64,000 bases of DNA. It comes from Argyresthia goedartella. Lineage: Eukaryota; Arthropoda; Insecta; Lepidoptera; Argyresthiidae. The first letter of the stretch is position 1. Each line of letters opens with the position of its first letter. Below, in pieces: positions 42,945-51,811 of the stretch. The stretch covers positions 19,462,552 to 19,526,551 of the forward strand of contig OX463832.1 of NCBI GenBank assembly GCA_949825045.1. The letters run 5' to 3'. A program made the position numbers and the translations under genes. Under the pieces are notes generated by a model, which ran no database searches, was not told the origin of the DNA, and was given only the letters and a program-made list of their open reading frames with translations.

Positions 42945-44430
42945 CACTCTACACATCCTTTGCCAGCCGATTCAGATTCAGATTCAGATGAAGATTATTA
43001 TATAATAGAACCAGAAGAAAAACAAAAGAAGAAGAAGACATCGGAATAAAAGGAAATAGAGTTGTAGATTTCATATATTTATTTGTACTGAAACAGTGAG
43101 ACTCTAACCTGACCAAAAGAGATTATTGGCAGGCTCAAGATACATTTATTAATCACAGGGTCGTGAGTCGAATATTGGTGATATAGTTGAAACGCTGGAT
43201 AGGGACTCGCCGGGAATTTGTAGATTTCAGCTCCTTGGTAGACTCAATCCAACTGTCCACTTCTCCAGACGTCAACAAGTGATATTGCGGTTAGCGCCAG
43301 GAGGATATTACTCCTCGGCGTGGAACCCTGGAAAGAGACCAGTGTGAATGATAGGAATACAAAAGCGCTACAGCGCCCAGCTATCAGGCGACGGCTCCCC
43401 ACACGGAGACTTCCGACGAGGGCCCTAGGGTAATTAGGATCTAAGAGTGCCGCAGTCCAATAGACACTGTATAGAAAAGGGAAATACATAGAGAGTATAA
43501 AATACACGAAAATAAGAAAGACTAACTACGAACCAATGCTTACCCATGGATTGGGGATAGTAGGGAAGTTTCATATCAACTACTGCACTTTACAGCAACT
43601 AAACATTCAGCTCCATTACAGTACTAAAGGGACTAGCCCATCGCCGCAACTAAAGGCGTGACTTAAAAATTATTGATGCAGAAGATACAACCTCACGTTT
43701 CAGAGCTCAAACAATGTCTGCCAAAAAAAAACAATCAGCTGCTAGACGAGATTCCAGACCCGAATTTCCGAATTTCTATAGTTGTACTTTTTATCTGGCT
43801 AATCCGCCAGTAGCCAATATGGTCAAAGAGGTAGTACGTTACAGTACAGTTGCAAGAAATTTCACACCATAATTTAATATATAGAAATTTGTTGGAGAAA
43901 AGAGGAAGGGATTTGTGTGATTACCTATGATTACCGTGGTTGCTGAAGGATGTTGGTCAAAAAGGTCATTCAAAAATAATTGTAACCCTTTGTCGGGTGC
44001 TGCGGTAATAATAGGTTACAAAACAAAAAAGTTCTTTACATGGCTGTTAAAAACAAGTATTGTATGATTTGTGTACGGGCAGAGAACAAAAAAAAGCTAG
44101 CTCCCGATCACACGTCTTATTAAAATTGCAAAGGATGCTTAAGTGGTATGGAATCCGTTGCAATATTCGAAGGCTTTTAAGCATTCGTTACCAAATCAGG
44201 GTTTGATTTACTCAAGTTAATTGCTGATGGGGACGCCAGTACATATAAAAGAATATTAGAAGCAAAACCTTATGGAAACTTGTTGGTGGACAAAATTTAA
44301 TGTACTAATCACCTATTGAGAAACTTTTGCACGATACTTGAAGAGTTAACAAAGAACACTTGCTGTCCTAATAAATATCGCAAACTTCTTAAAAAAATAT
44401 ATACTGCGCTTAGATCAGTTTAATGGGCTA
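42945..44430 (+). pseudogene. Mutator-like transposase domain protein, decayed
   Basis: Plus-strand remnant of a Mutator-like transposase-domain gene as found scattered in insect genomes. After a splice acceptor (TTACATTTTAG) comes an acidic region (PADSDSDSDEDYYIIEPEE), then GNRVVDFIYLFVQLQEISHH read across the solo LTR at 43089-43843. From 43925 follow ITVVAEGCWSKRSFKNN, LSGAAVIIGYKTKK, VLYMAVKNKYCMICVRAEN, SGMESVAIFEGF, LIADGDASTYKRILEAKPYG and CTNHLLRNFC. At least one frameshift (near 44028) and several in-frame stops show it is dead. The conserved DGDAS and Cys-rich motifs fit the family as I know it. Confidence 0.75.
43089..43843 (-). mobile_element. Solo LTR of LTR family 2, copy 2
   Basis: 755 bp from TGAAACAGTGAGAC to GTAGTACGTTACA on the plus strand, with GTAC duplicated on both sides (43085-43088 and 43844-43847). 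It matches 27240-28148 inverted. It has one copy of the 51-bp unit where the other has about four. It interrupts the Mutator-like gene in frame: removing it with one GTAC restores an open frame. Confidence 0.9.
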
Positions 44431-44473
44431 TCAAACAAATCAATTTAGATAGAGGGATTGTACGACCACTACC

Positions 44474-44644
44474 ACGTAGCGATAGTAGCCGGGCGGGACC
44501 TATAGCTTTATGTGGCATCCAAAACACTGAAAGTCCGATGATGTAATTAAGATAAATTAATTATCTCATTGGTACACTGCCAGGACTCGAACCTGCATCT
44601 CTTGTGTGAAAAGAAAGCGTGAAACCTGTTAGACCAAGGAGATC
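44474..44644 (-). mobile_element. tRNA-derived SINE family B, copy 3
   Basis: On the minus strand it has CTTGGTCTAACAGGTTTCAC and GGTTCGAGTCC, a perfect B box, then AAGATAAATTAATTATCTCA-type body. It shares CATAGTAGCCGGG-like sequence with copy 1. Confidence 0.7.
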
Positions 44645-45439
44645 TTAAGCAGAATAAATAATTTTAATTTGAAAATAAAGGGTCGACCACTGGGACTCTT
44701 ACCTTATTTAGCCTTTATGTTATTTTACGCTATTGAGTTCACTTTACTGAGTATCTATTGTACTAAGAATATTATCATTAAAAGTAATTAGGTATTATTC
44801 AATTACAATTATACTTCATAATTATTTTTATTTATAAATTGATCATAGATACCTACTTAGTAAATTCAACGGCAAATTATGAATAAAAAGATTGTGTAAA
44901 ATCTGGAAAATGGGGTCTAACCGTAAATATTTTCAATATAAGTATTTGAAATCGATTTTTTGTTTTATTTTGTAAATATTGGTACCACCTCGCGAGTGAC
45001 GGCGCACGGCTCTAGCTAGCCGATCGCTCTGGCCGGTTTGCCTCACGCACACAAACACGAAGCGCATAAAATACCTAAAATCGATTAGTGCTAGAAACTC
45101 GGTGCGCCCTTAAGAGTTAGACATAGACAGCTATAGTGCCTAACACAGATAATCAACTAGATATATATGAAACACTATTATTTTTATTTGGTTCATTTTT
45201 ATTTCCATACAACAAAACATCCGTTTTTAGCCGCTTTTCTTTTTAATTTTTCGATATTTCGACATAATATGTCGCGCGCATAATTGAGCGCGATGTAGAC
45301 CTCTGTCCCACACTTTCCTGCGATAAAATAGTTACTGCGAAAATTATAAAAGCAGCCTTTCCGTAATAAAATCATCTTAAATTACTCTCACGCACTGTTT
45401 TACTCTACAAATATACCTTCATAATATTTATAAATGGGT
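44645..45439. other. Gene-free stretch
   Basis: No recognised gene. A G/C-rich patch at 44990-45060 has no recognisable motif. Confidence 0.4.
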
Positions 45440-45547
45440 GTATAATACTGCAAGACATTGGCATAGGCAATGCCTATAGCAATGTCTTGCAGTATAATAC
45501 CACAGATACTATAATATGCCTATTAGGCATATTATAGTATCTGTGGT
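45440..45547. repeat. Two adjacent hairpins
   Basis: Hairpin 1 (45440-45500) has arms of about 30 bp with three mismatches (CTGCAAGACATTGGCATAGG against its inverted partner). Hairpin 2 (45499-45547) has perfect 24-bp arms, from ACCACAGATACTATAATATG, around a single T. They stand back to back. Confidence 0.85.
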
Positions 45548-46003
45548 AGTAAAATTAAAAAGGTGCACACCCAGTCTGATTCAACAATCGGCCGCGGGCA
45601 ACCACAAAACCCTTATATGGATCAGCAAGCATGTTCTATCTCAACAGTTAAAACAGTAATTCAATTAATTATTATTAATTACGGTCATATCCTAAAAGTA
45701 TATGACCGTTGGAAAAGTTGTTGGATTATTGAAAAATCTAATAAAATACGGCGACTCATAACTAATAAAGGTATAAAAATGGACGGAGCAATTTTTCACA
45801 CTAAGTATTTAAGCAAAAATAATAAAACAATGTTTAAAAATGAAAATTTATTGGATTACTGAACGAAATGATGTATTTTAGGATATAAAAACATATTATA
45901 AAATAAAAATTTACGGAGTAGTTTTTCAGTAGAAGATAGAGTGAAAAATATTAAAAAGTTAATTTTAGGTATCACGGAAATCGAAAAAAATTTGGATTCT
46001 TAA

Positions 46004-46816
46004 CCTTTGACTGGTGACATGGTTTTTGTGTAACGTAACTGGTGACGAGGGGTCTGAGAGGCCCACTGCGGTATCTGGTAGAAATCATAGAAATTAAGTG
46101 TAGTAGCTAGCCAAAGTATTTAAAAACTGTGTTATCATATATGAAAGGATAAATTAAAATAAGTAAATATACTCTGAATACATTTTTTGTTACGATCTTG
46201 CAATTTTAATGTATGTCGTCTTTACAATCAAAAAACTTGAGATGCAAATGAGTTTACACAAATTACAAAAGCAAAAAAATAAATCAACATTTTTCGACAA
46301 AAAACACTTTTTTATATAATATTGAAGTAATGATGAATTTAAAAAAACAAATAACTCCAATCAAAAGTGTTGTTTCACGAAATTGACAATGGTCAAACTT
46401 TGCCAATTTTTATATGCAGTCTGGGCATAATTTTTTTGCACACTGCAAGCACACACGTTTCGGACACAAATCACACTGGTAATTTGATTGGCGCTTTAAT
46501 CAAGGAAGACAACTAGCGCGGGCTTTCCCAGTGTTTGGCCTGTTCTCGGTTAAAAATACGAAAAATCAATACAGAAAAATTACGTTCAAAAGTTACGTAA
46601 GTGGTGACATGCGGTCTGAGAGACCCCTGCCGAACTTTATGACAATGCAACTTACTGATTTGAGCCAGTCCGACACTGATATCGCTTTTTACGTCATGGA
46701 CGCAAGTAAACTCGAAGCTACTCAGGTGATGAGTCCAAAGAAACGCGGGGAAGGGGGTAAAATGATGTTTTACTGACGCCGCTTGGCCTGTATGACCCCT
46801 TGTCACCAGTTAAAGG
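46004..46816 (-). mobile_element. piggyBac-like element, internally deleted
   Basis: 813 bp with inverted ends (CCTTTGACTGGTGACA left, CCTTTAACTGGTGACA on the minus strand right), flanked by TTAA (46000-46003) and a TTAT derived from it (46817-46820). The uninterrupted TTAA in repeat R copy 1 confirms the target. GGTCTGAGAG blocks recur just inside both ends. On the minus strand 46481-46410 encodes YQCDLCPKRVCLQCAKKLCP then DC and a stop, resembling the Cys-rich C-terminus of piggyBac transposases. The catalytic domain is missing. Confidence 0.75.
46410..46481 (-). pseudogene. piggyBac-type Cys-rich C-terminal domain remnant
   Basis: Seven cysteines in CxxC-type spacing within 24 residues, then a stop at 46410-46412. 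In piggyBac transposases a zinc-binding domain of this kind binds the transposon ends. The preceding coding region is lost. Confidence 0.65.
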
Positions 46817-47056
46817 TTATACATACCTATTCTAAATAGTACAAACTTAAGTATACAGAAAGTATTTCAGACTGAGGAAATATTCATAGAGAGTTATTTA
46901 TATTTTCATGTTAAGGTGAAAATACCTAACTTGTCGTAGCAAAATTTATTGGATTATTGTGAATCTATAATCTGTATCACCTAACTTCATCACATGCCAA
47001 ATTTCAAAGACGGAGGAATTTTTCTGGTTACATATGCTCCGTTATATCGGACTAAA

Positions 47057-48031
47057 ATGGAAAACTTGAAATATCGCGTTATTTACGAGTATGAGTTCTA
47101 CCGTGGCACCGGTGCTGCAGAAACGGCTCGAAGGATTAATGATGTATATGGCGACGGTGCCGCAATAGAAAACACAGTGCGTTTTTGGTTCCAATGTTTT
47201 CGTTCTGGAAATTTCAACCTGCAGAACAAGCCCCGTGGACGGCCGGAGACCAAAGTTGATAATGAAGAATTGAAGGCTATTGTGGAAGCGGGTCCATCGC
47301 AAACTACGTCTGAGTTAGCTGCAGGCTGCGGTGTTAGTGATAAAACTGTTTTAATCCACTTGAAGCAAATTGGGAAGGCGAAAAAGCTTGAAAGGTGGGT
47401 ACCTCACGAACTCAGTGAAGCAAATCAACAAACGCGCGTTGACTGCTGCGTTGCATTACACACCCGGCACAATAATGAAAGGATTTTAAATCGAATCATT
47501 ACCTGTGATGAAAAGTGGATCCTGTACGATAATCGGAAGCACTCATCGCAATGGCTGAACCCTGCCGAACCAGCCAAACCATGCCCCAAGCGAAAATTGA
47601 CTCCAAAAAAGTTACTTGTGAGTGTTTGGTGGACTAGTGCTGGTGTCGTTCACTACAGCTTTCTTAAATCTGGCCAGACGATTACGGCAGATGTCTATTG
47701 TCAGCAACTGCAAATCATGATGGAAAAGCTAGCTGCTAAACAACCGAGGCTGGTCAATCTCTCTAGGCCACTGTTGCTTCATGATAACGCTAGACCACAC
47801 ACTGCACAACAGACGGCTACCATATTAGAGGAGCTTCAATTGGAATGTCTAAGACATCCACCGGACTCTCCGGACCTTGCTCCAACAGATTACAATTTTT
47901 TTAGAAATTTGGATAACTTCTTGAAAGGGAAAAAATTCAACTCCGATGGGGCAGTCCGATGGCATAAGTGTTATATACACTTATGCCATCTCATAGGTAG
48001 TTCTTATAGCAATGGTATATACTTTGATTAA
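47057..48031 (+). CDS. Mariner transposase, altered C-terminus
   Basis: It moves mariner elements by cut-and-paste into TA sites. I start at the ATG at 47057 (MENLKYRVIYEYEF); the longer frame upstream lacks family similarity. Residues 1-120 form the paired-type DNA-binding region with the linker GRPETKVDNEEL. The catalytic triad of the D,D34D type is intact: Asp151 (ITCDEKW), Asp243 (LLLHDNARPH), Asp278 (SPDLAPTDYNFF). Position 270 is Asp where Tyr is usual (HPPYSPDLAP). After residue 300 the usual C-terminal stretch is replaced by about 20 unrelated codons made by a palindromic insertion (47959-47991), then SNGIYFD and the stop. At 324 residues it is about 20-25 shorter than the family. Probably inactive despite the open frame. 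Confidence 0.9.
   Translation: MENLKYRVIYEYEFYRGTGAAETARRINDVYGDGAAIENTVRFWFQCFRSGNFNLQNKPRGRPETKVDNEELKAIVEAGPSQTTSELAAGCGVSDKTVLIHLKQIGKAKKLERWVPHELSEANQQTRVDCCVALHTRHNNERILNRIITCDEKWILYDNRKHSSQWLNPAEPAKPCPKRKLTPKKLLVSVWWTSAGVVHYSFLKSGQTITADVYCQQLQIMMEKLAAKQPRLVNLSRPLLLHDNARPHTAQQTATILEELQLECLRHPPDSPDLAPTDYNFFRNLDNFLKGKKFNSDGAVRWHKCYIHLCHLIGSSYSNGIYFD
47959..47991. repeat. 14-bp-arm palindrome within mariner
   Basis: GATGGCATAAGTGT and its exact inverse around TATAT, at the point where the transposase loses family similarity. It looks like a templated inverted insertion accompanying a deletion. Confidence 0.85.
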
Positions 48032-48067
48032 ATTTAAAAAAACGACTTTATGTTCCTCCCATGCAAA

Positions 48068-48098
48068 ACGCCAATTTCATATATAGGACCTAATATTA
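48068..48098 (-). mobile_element. Mariner 3' terminal inverted repeat
   Basis: On the minus strand it reads TTAGGTCCTATATATGAAAT then TGGCGTTTTGCATG, matching the remnant at 38334. It lies about 40 bp after the transposase stop and is followed by TA. The 5' counterpart near 46982 is too diverged to call. Confidence 0.6.
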
Positions 48099-48284
48099 GG
48101 AGGTAAAAGAGCAAAGAGCAAAGAGTACAGTATGATGTAGAGCCTCGAACAGAAAAGCCACTAAAGGTCGTCAATATTATTAGAATACATGATTATATGA
48201 CCACCAGTGTGATTGATTTTTATCTGCCGGTTTGCGTGGCGACACAAAATAAAAAAAGTTATTCAAGCGTGTCATATGGTAAGT

Positions 48285-48394
48285 GAACTTCAAAAAGCCC
48301 CCGCCCCACCTGCAAGAAGTCATTCAAAAAGCCCCCGCCCCACCTGCAAGAAGTCATTCAAAAAGCCAACGCCCCACCTGCAAGAAGTCATTCA
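48285..48394 (+). repeat. Three tandem 35-bp units
   Basis: Units with CCCGCCCCACCTGCAAGAAG and TCATTCAAAA. The third unit has AAC for CCC. Confidence 0.85.
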
Positions 48395-48594
48395 AAAGAC
48401 TGGCTATGCTTGTGATGTTTGCTTGGTTGCAAGTTGAAAGCTTGTGATGGTTATTTGGGCAAAAAGAAAACGCTGCATTGAAATATCGTGTCAGAATAAA
48501 ATACAGTCTTGTCGTCAGTCAGTCGTCTTGGCCCTGGGAACTGCAATAAAAAAAAAGATTTCATCTAATTTAACTTAATTATTTATGGCTAGTA

Positions 48595-48795
48595 TTTAAT
48601 CGCACATCAAAAATACTGATTTGCACAGAAAAAATGATCAGCGAAAACACTTTTTATGTTTTAAATATTTTAAGTTTACTCAAGTTTATGTTTTAAGTAT
48701 TTTTTGTTGTTCTTGCATGTTCAACCTAACACGAAGGATAAAGGGGGCTTCGTTTCGCTCACCCCCTCAGTATTTTTGATGTGCAGTTTAATATT
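48595..48795 (+). mobile_element. MITE family Z, copy 3 (short)
   Basis: Inverted ends GCACATCAAAAATACTGATT near 48601 and CAGTATTTTTGATGTGC near 48770, with AACCTAACACGAAGGATAAA and GGGGGCTTCG inside. The central palindrome is imperfect, unlike copy 1. Confidence 0.6.
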
Positions 48796-48934
48796 TCCCA
48801 TTATTCATCTGTGTACAATAAAATACTCAGCTGAACTTGCCCAAAAAAACAAAGTCGGATTTGTAAATCGTATAATAATAAAATTCAATCTTAACCGCTA
48901 ATGCAAGTCATGTCGCAAGCCTTATCCTTTGTTC

Positions 48935-49085
48935 TTCTTGACACAGACCCACTAGATGTCTATAGAATCATCAGAAATATAAAAACTGGGAGTTCTCCTG
49001 GTCTCGACCACATATCGCCACGTTTTTAAAAACTTGCTAAACATCTAATAACTCCTATAACCTATCATGTCGCTTATCTATGTTT
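48935..49085 (+). pseudogene. LINE reverse transcriptase fragment
   Basis: It encodes PLDVYRIIRNIKTGSSPGLD then HISP, the block preceding the fingers region of LINE reverse transcriptases, followed by a stop in KLAKHLITPI context. No other part of the element is visible on either side. Confidence 0.6.
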
Positions 49086-49315
49086 TCAACAATGAGTTAC
49101 TATTACTAGCGTATAGATAGAGACGCTTTCTCAAACAAAAAACGTGTCGCAACCTTAGACTATTTACTCTATAGACGGAGGGTGATTTTCACGGTTGCGT
49201 CGAAAAATAAGGCGTACAGTACAATCGTAGGCCACCATTCAAACAGTCTGTTTTGAGCTGACATCGGAGATGCACGTGTTGAACGCTTTCAGGGATCATC
49301 GAAAGTTGATAAAAA

Positions 49316-49392
49316 ATGCCTTTCTGTGCACTTAAAGTGTGCAGAAATTACAAAGGACGATTAAAAGCAAACCACAAGCCATAATTTCATCG
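49316..49392 (+). pseudogene. THAP domain exon 1 of a P-type transposase
   Basis: ATG at 49316. It encodes MPFCALKVCRNYKGRLKANH then KP, a stop, and FH, and ends at 49392 in CG before GTAAGT. The C-x4-C pair and the FH before the splice site are the first half of a THAP zinc finger (C2CH), as found at the N-terminus of P-element transposases. A TAA at 49382-49384 inactivates it. The partner exon with the matching phase is on the opposite strand at 51756-51559. Confidence 0.7.
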
Positions 49393-49633
49393 GTAAGTCA
49401 ACCTAAATACGTTGTATTTCGTAAAACGATAAGTATTTTTCTGGTTGGTTTTATATGATTCACACTTTACGTTTTATTGGTGTTGCCAGTTCTTCAATAC
49501 AAAATTTCCAGAAATTACAACTATGCATGCACCACAGTTCTAAGCTATTATTATTGTAAATGTGGATACTTTGAACTAGCATCGTCTTTCCCATACGGGG
49601 TGGCCAAGTCACAGCTGTGACCAAATTCAGCCA

Positions 49634-50208
49634 TACTGTCCGTAGTACTGGTCCGATTTGCTTGAAAATCGATATCTGGCTATCCGGCACCAAATTCTAG
49701 AAACGAATGGCATGCCAATTGCTTGCACAGAAACACGTTTTCGGCTTGGCGACGAACGCCGAGGCGTGACGCGCCGCCGGCTACAAACAAAACTGGTTTC
49801 TGCGCTCTCGCTATAGCAATTGAAATGCAATTCGTTGGTAGAATCCGGGGCTGGGGTCCAATCCAACCAATCATGATTCTTATGTCAGATATTGAAAATA
49901 TGGCCGCCATCTTTATTTTTGTAGGAACTGGTCCGATATGATTCAAAATCGATATCTGGGGATCCGGTTGGAGTCCAACTATGATTCTGATGTCAGATAT
50001 TGAAAATATGGCCGCCATCTTGATTTTTGTAGGAACTGGTCCGATATGATTCAAAATCGATATCTGGGGATCCGGTTGGAGTCCAACCATGATTCTGATG
50101 TCAGATTTTGAAAAAGTGGTCGCCATCTTGAACTTTGTAGTAACTGATCCGATATGCTTCAAAATCGATATCCGGGGATCCGGTTGGAGTCCAACCATGA
50201 TTCTGATC
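49634..50208. repeat. Left inverted arm with 108-bp repeats
   Basis: Outer unique block then about three 108-bp units. Because 108 is a multiple of three, a 194-residue frame stays open on the minus strand (50264-49680) with a 36-residue repeat. It is read here as a by-product, not a gene. Confidence 0.85.
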
Positions 50209-50256
50209 TCTTTGGATCTCTTTTTTATAAAATCTACGTTATGAAGATGGCATTTC

Positions 50257-50906
50257 TCAGTCATCTAATTTGCACAGATGGTGACACCTTATTGCCAGGT
50301 ATTTTTCAACCACCAATTTTGTGAGGTGCACCTGGTGTAATTGGTGGTCTTCTGCTGCAAAATGACTAGTGCCAACAAATTGTTTTAATATACTTGACAC
50401 CATTTTTGAGTGTATTTTGGTTGTCAGAGCAAGCTTCTGTTTGATGAATTTCCGAATTATGGTTTCCGAAATCATACAAACTGAATACACATCCTTTGAA
50501 CAATAAATCATTCCACCTTTATCTCTGGCGCTGACAAGTCTGTGGCAGTAATTTATTTTTTCTTTTGCCAACAATGATTCAATGCAAAGTGTGCATTTAA
50601 TCTGTTTCCGCAGACATCTTACAACACAACCTCCAATGTCACCAACTATCTGTTGGGTGTATTCAGTCAATTGTGTGTCATCTAAAATCTGTAAAACTGC
50701 GTTATCATTTTCATTAAGTAGGCTGTCGTCTTCAGCGTCGCTTTCATCGCCAGATTCTCCGTCGTCTTGTCGTGATAGCGCGGTAGTCTCGTTTATGCAT
50801 TTTAGAGATGAACTGCACACCAAAATACTTATATTTTCAAGCGGTAGGCAATTTCCAGATTCCGTGGCTTTAACCTCCATATGGCACAGCATTTTTCTGT
50901 AGATGC
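50257..50906 (-). pseudogene. P-type (THAP9-like) transposase C-terminal exon
   Basis: The exon starts after TTATGTTTTCAG (acceptor at 50907-50908) and is open for about 215 residues to a stop at 50257. An acidic stretch (DDGESGDESDAEDDSLLNEN) is followed by TEYTQQIVGDIGGCVVRCLR, CTLCIES, LVSARDKGGMIYCSKDVYSV and CMISETIIRKF. The Cys pairs and the RDKGG-IY-S-DV motif match the C-terminal region of P-element and THAP9-type transposases as I know them. The catalytic RNase H-like region upstream is not visible, so this copy is internally deleted. Confidence 0.65.
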
Positions 50907-51187
50907 CTGAAAACATAAATATAGTTTATTCATGACACCAACACAATGTAAGTTGTAATAGATATGATATATACCCAAAATTGAGTACGGATGGATGAAG
51001 AATGGGGAATGGATATGAAGCTGGCCTTTTTACATTATTTATAGAATGAATGGAAAAAAATCTTTTGTAAATGTATCGATTGTTTTATCCTGCAGCTCTG
51101 AACACCTCTTTATGGGAATGTAGACGTGAGTGTATGGATATGTTTGTATGCAGTATCTACAAACACGACAAAACGGCAGAAAATTAC

Positions 51188-51249
51188 CTTTGGGGTAGAT
51201 GGCTGAGCATCTTCTGTTAACGAAAATGCCGACTTTCAACCAGTGACTC
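51188..51249 (-). pseudogene. Candidate internal exon of the P-type gene
   Basis: Preceded by ATTATTTTCAG-like sequence and followed by GTAATT on the minus strand, 62 nt. Open in one frame, but no domain recognised. Confidence 0.3.
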
Positions 51250-51335
51250 CTGAAAATATTATTTTTTGAATGAATGGAAAGAAGTCTTAAGAAGTCGGTT
51301 AAAAACACATCACAATTACAAAATAATAAATTTAC

Positions 51336-51406
51336 CTTGGCAGGCAGGCTTTGTCTTCATCAGATATTTCACTTTCATCGGACTTCGCTGATGATAGAAA
51401 TAATGC
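51336..51406 (-). pseudogene. Candidate internal exon of the P-type gene
   Basis: On the minus strand GGTTTCAG precedes and GTAAAT follows a 71-nt segment encoding ALFLSSAKSDESEISDEDKA then CLPR. Acidic and Ser-rich, plausible as a linker after the THAP domain. Confidence 0.4.
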
Positions 51407-51558
51407 CTGAAACCAAATCAGCCTTTTATTTACTGAATTGTGTTTATTGTTTAATATCAAACTACATAATAATAAGTGAAAAGTGTTTATCTATAAAACA
51501 AAATTTTACATATTACACCAAAACGGTTAGACCAACAAAAATAAAGCATTTTTTTTAC

Positions 51559-51756
51559 GGTGGGGTATAAACAGATATTTATATTGCGTCTTTTTTCAAT
51601 CTTGGAAGCGATTGCTTGCAGGCAAAATATTTGTCATTTTTGCGAAAATGATCAGAGCATATGACTGTAAATTTTGAAGGTTGCCACAGATCTTCCTTTC
51701 GGCTTTGCCTGATTACGGCAATCCACCGACTTCTCATTACATGGTCAGTAGGTATA
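51559..51756 (-). pseudogene. THAP domain exon 2 of the P-type transposase
   Basis: After TTTTCTTATAACAG on the minus strand it encodes IPTDHVMRSRWIAVIRQSRK, then VICSDHF and LPRL: the conserved Pro, Trp, C-x2-H-F and Pro-x-Leu of the second half of a THAP zinc finger. It begins with one base that completes the Arg codon left open by exon 1 at 49392. A TAA follows LPRLKKDAI, and a GTAAAA donor-like site ends the segment. Confidence 0.75.
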
Positions 51757-51811
51757 CTGTTATAAGAAAATAAGTTTTAACAAATCAAAATTTCATTAGA
51801 TTCGTGATTTC

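Larger units (their letters stand above)
45680..46848 (+). repeat. Dispersed repeat R, copy 2, holding a piggyBac-like element
   Basis: About 355 bp of repeat R (45680-46003 and 46817-46848) with no LINE: GGATATAAAAACATATTATA is continuous at 45880, where copy 1 holds LINE 3. It is interrupted at its TTAA by the element 46004-46816. The short open frame at 45563-45862 lies in the repeat and is not supported as a gene. Confidence 0.85.

Noticed and set aside
46994..47056. Upstream start for the mariner transposase
   Set aside because: Residues before MENLKYR have no family similarity and the family length fits the ATG at 47057.
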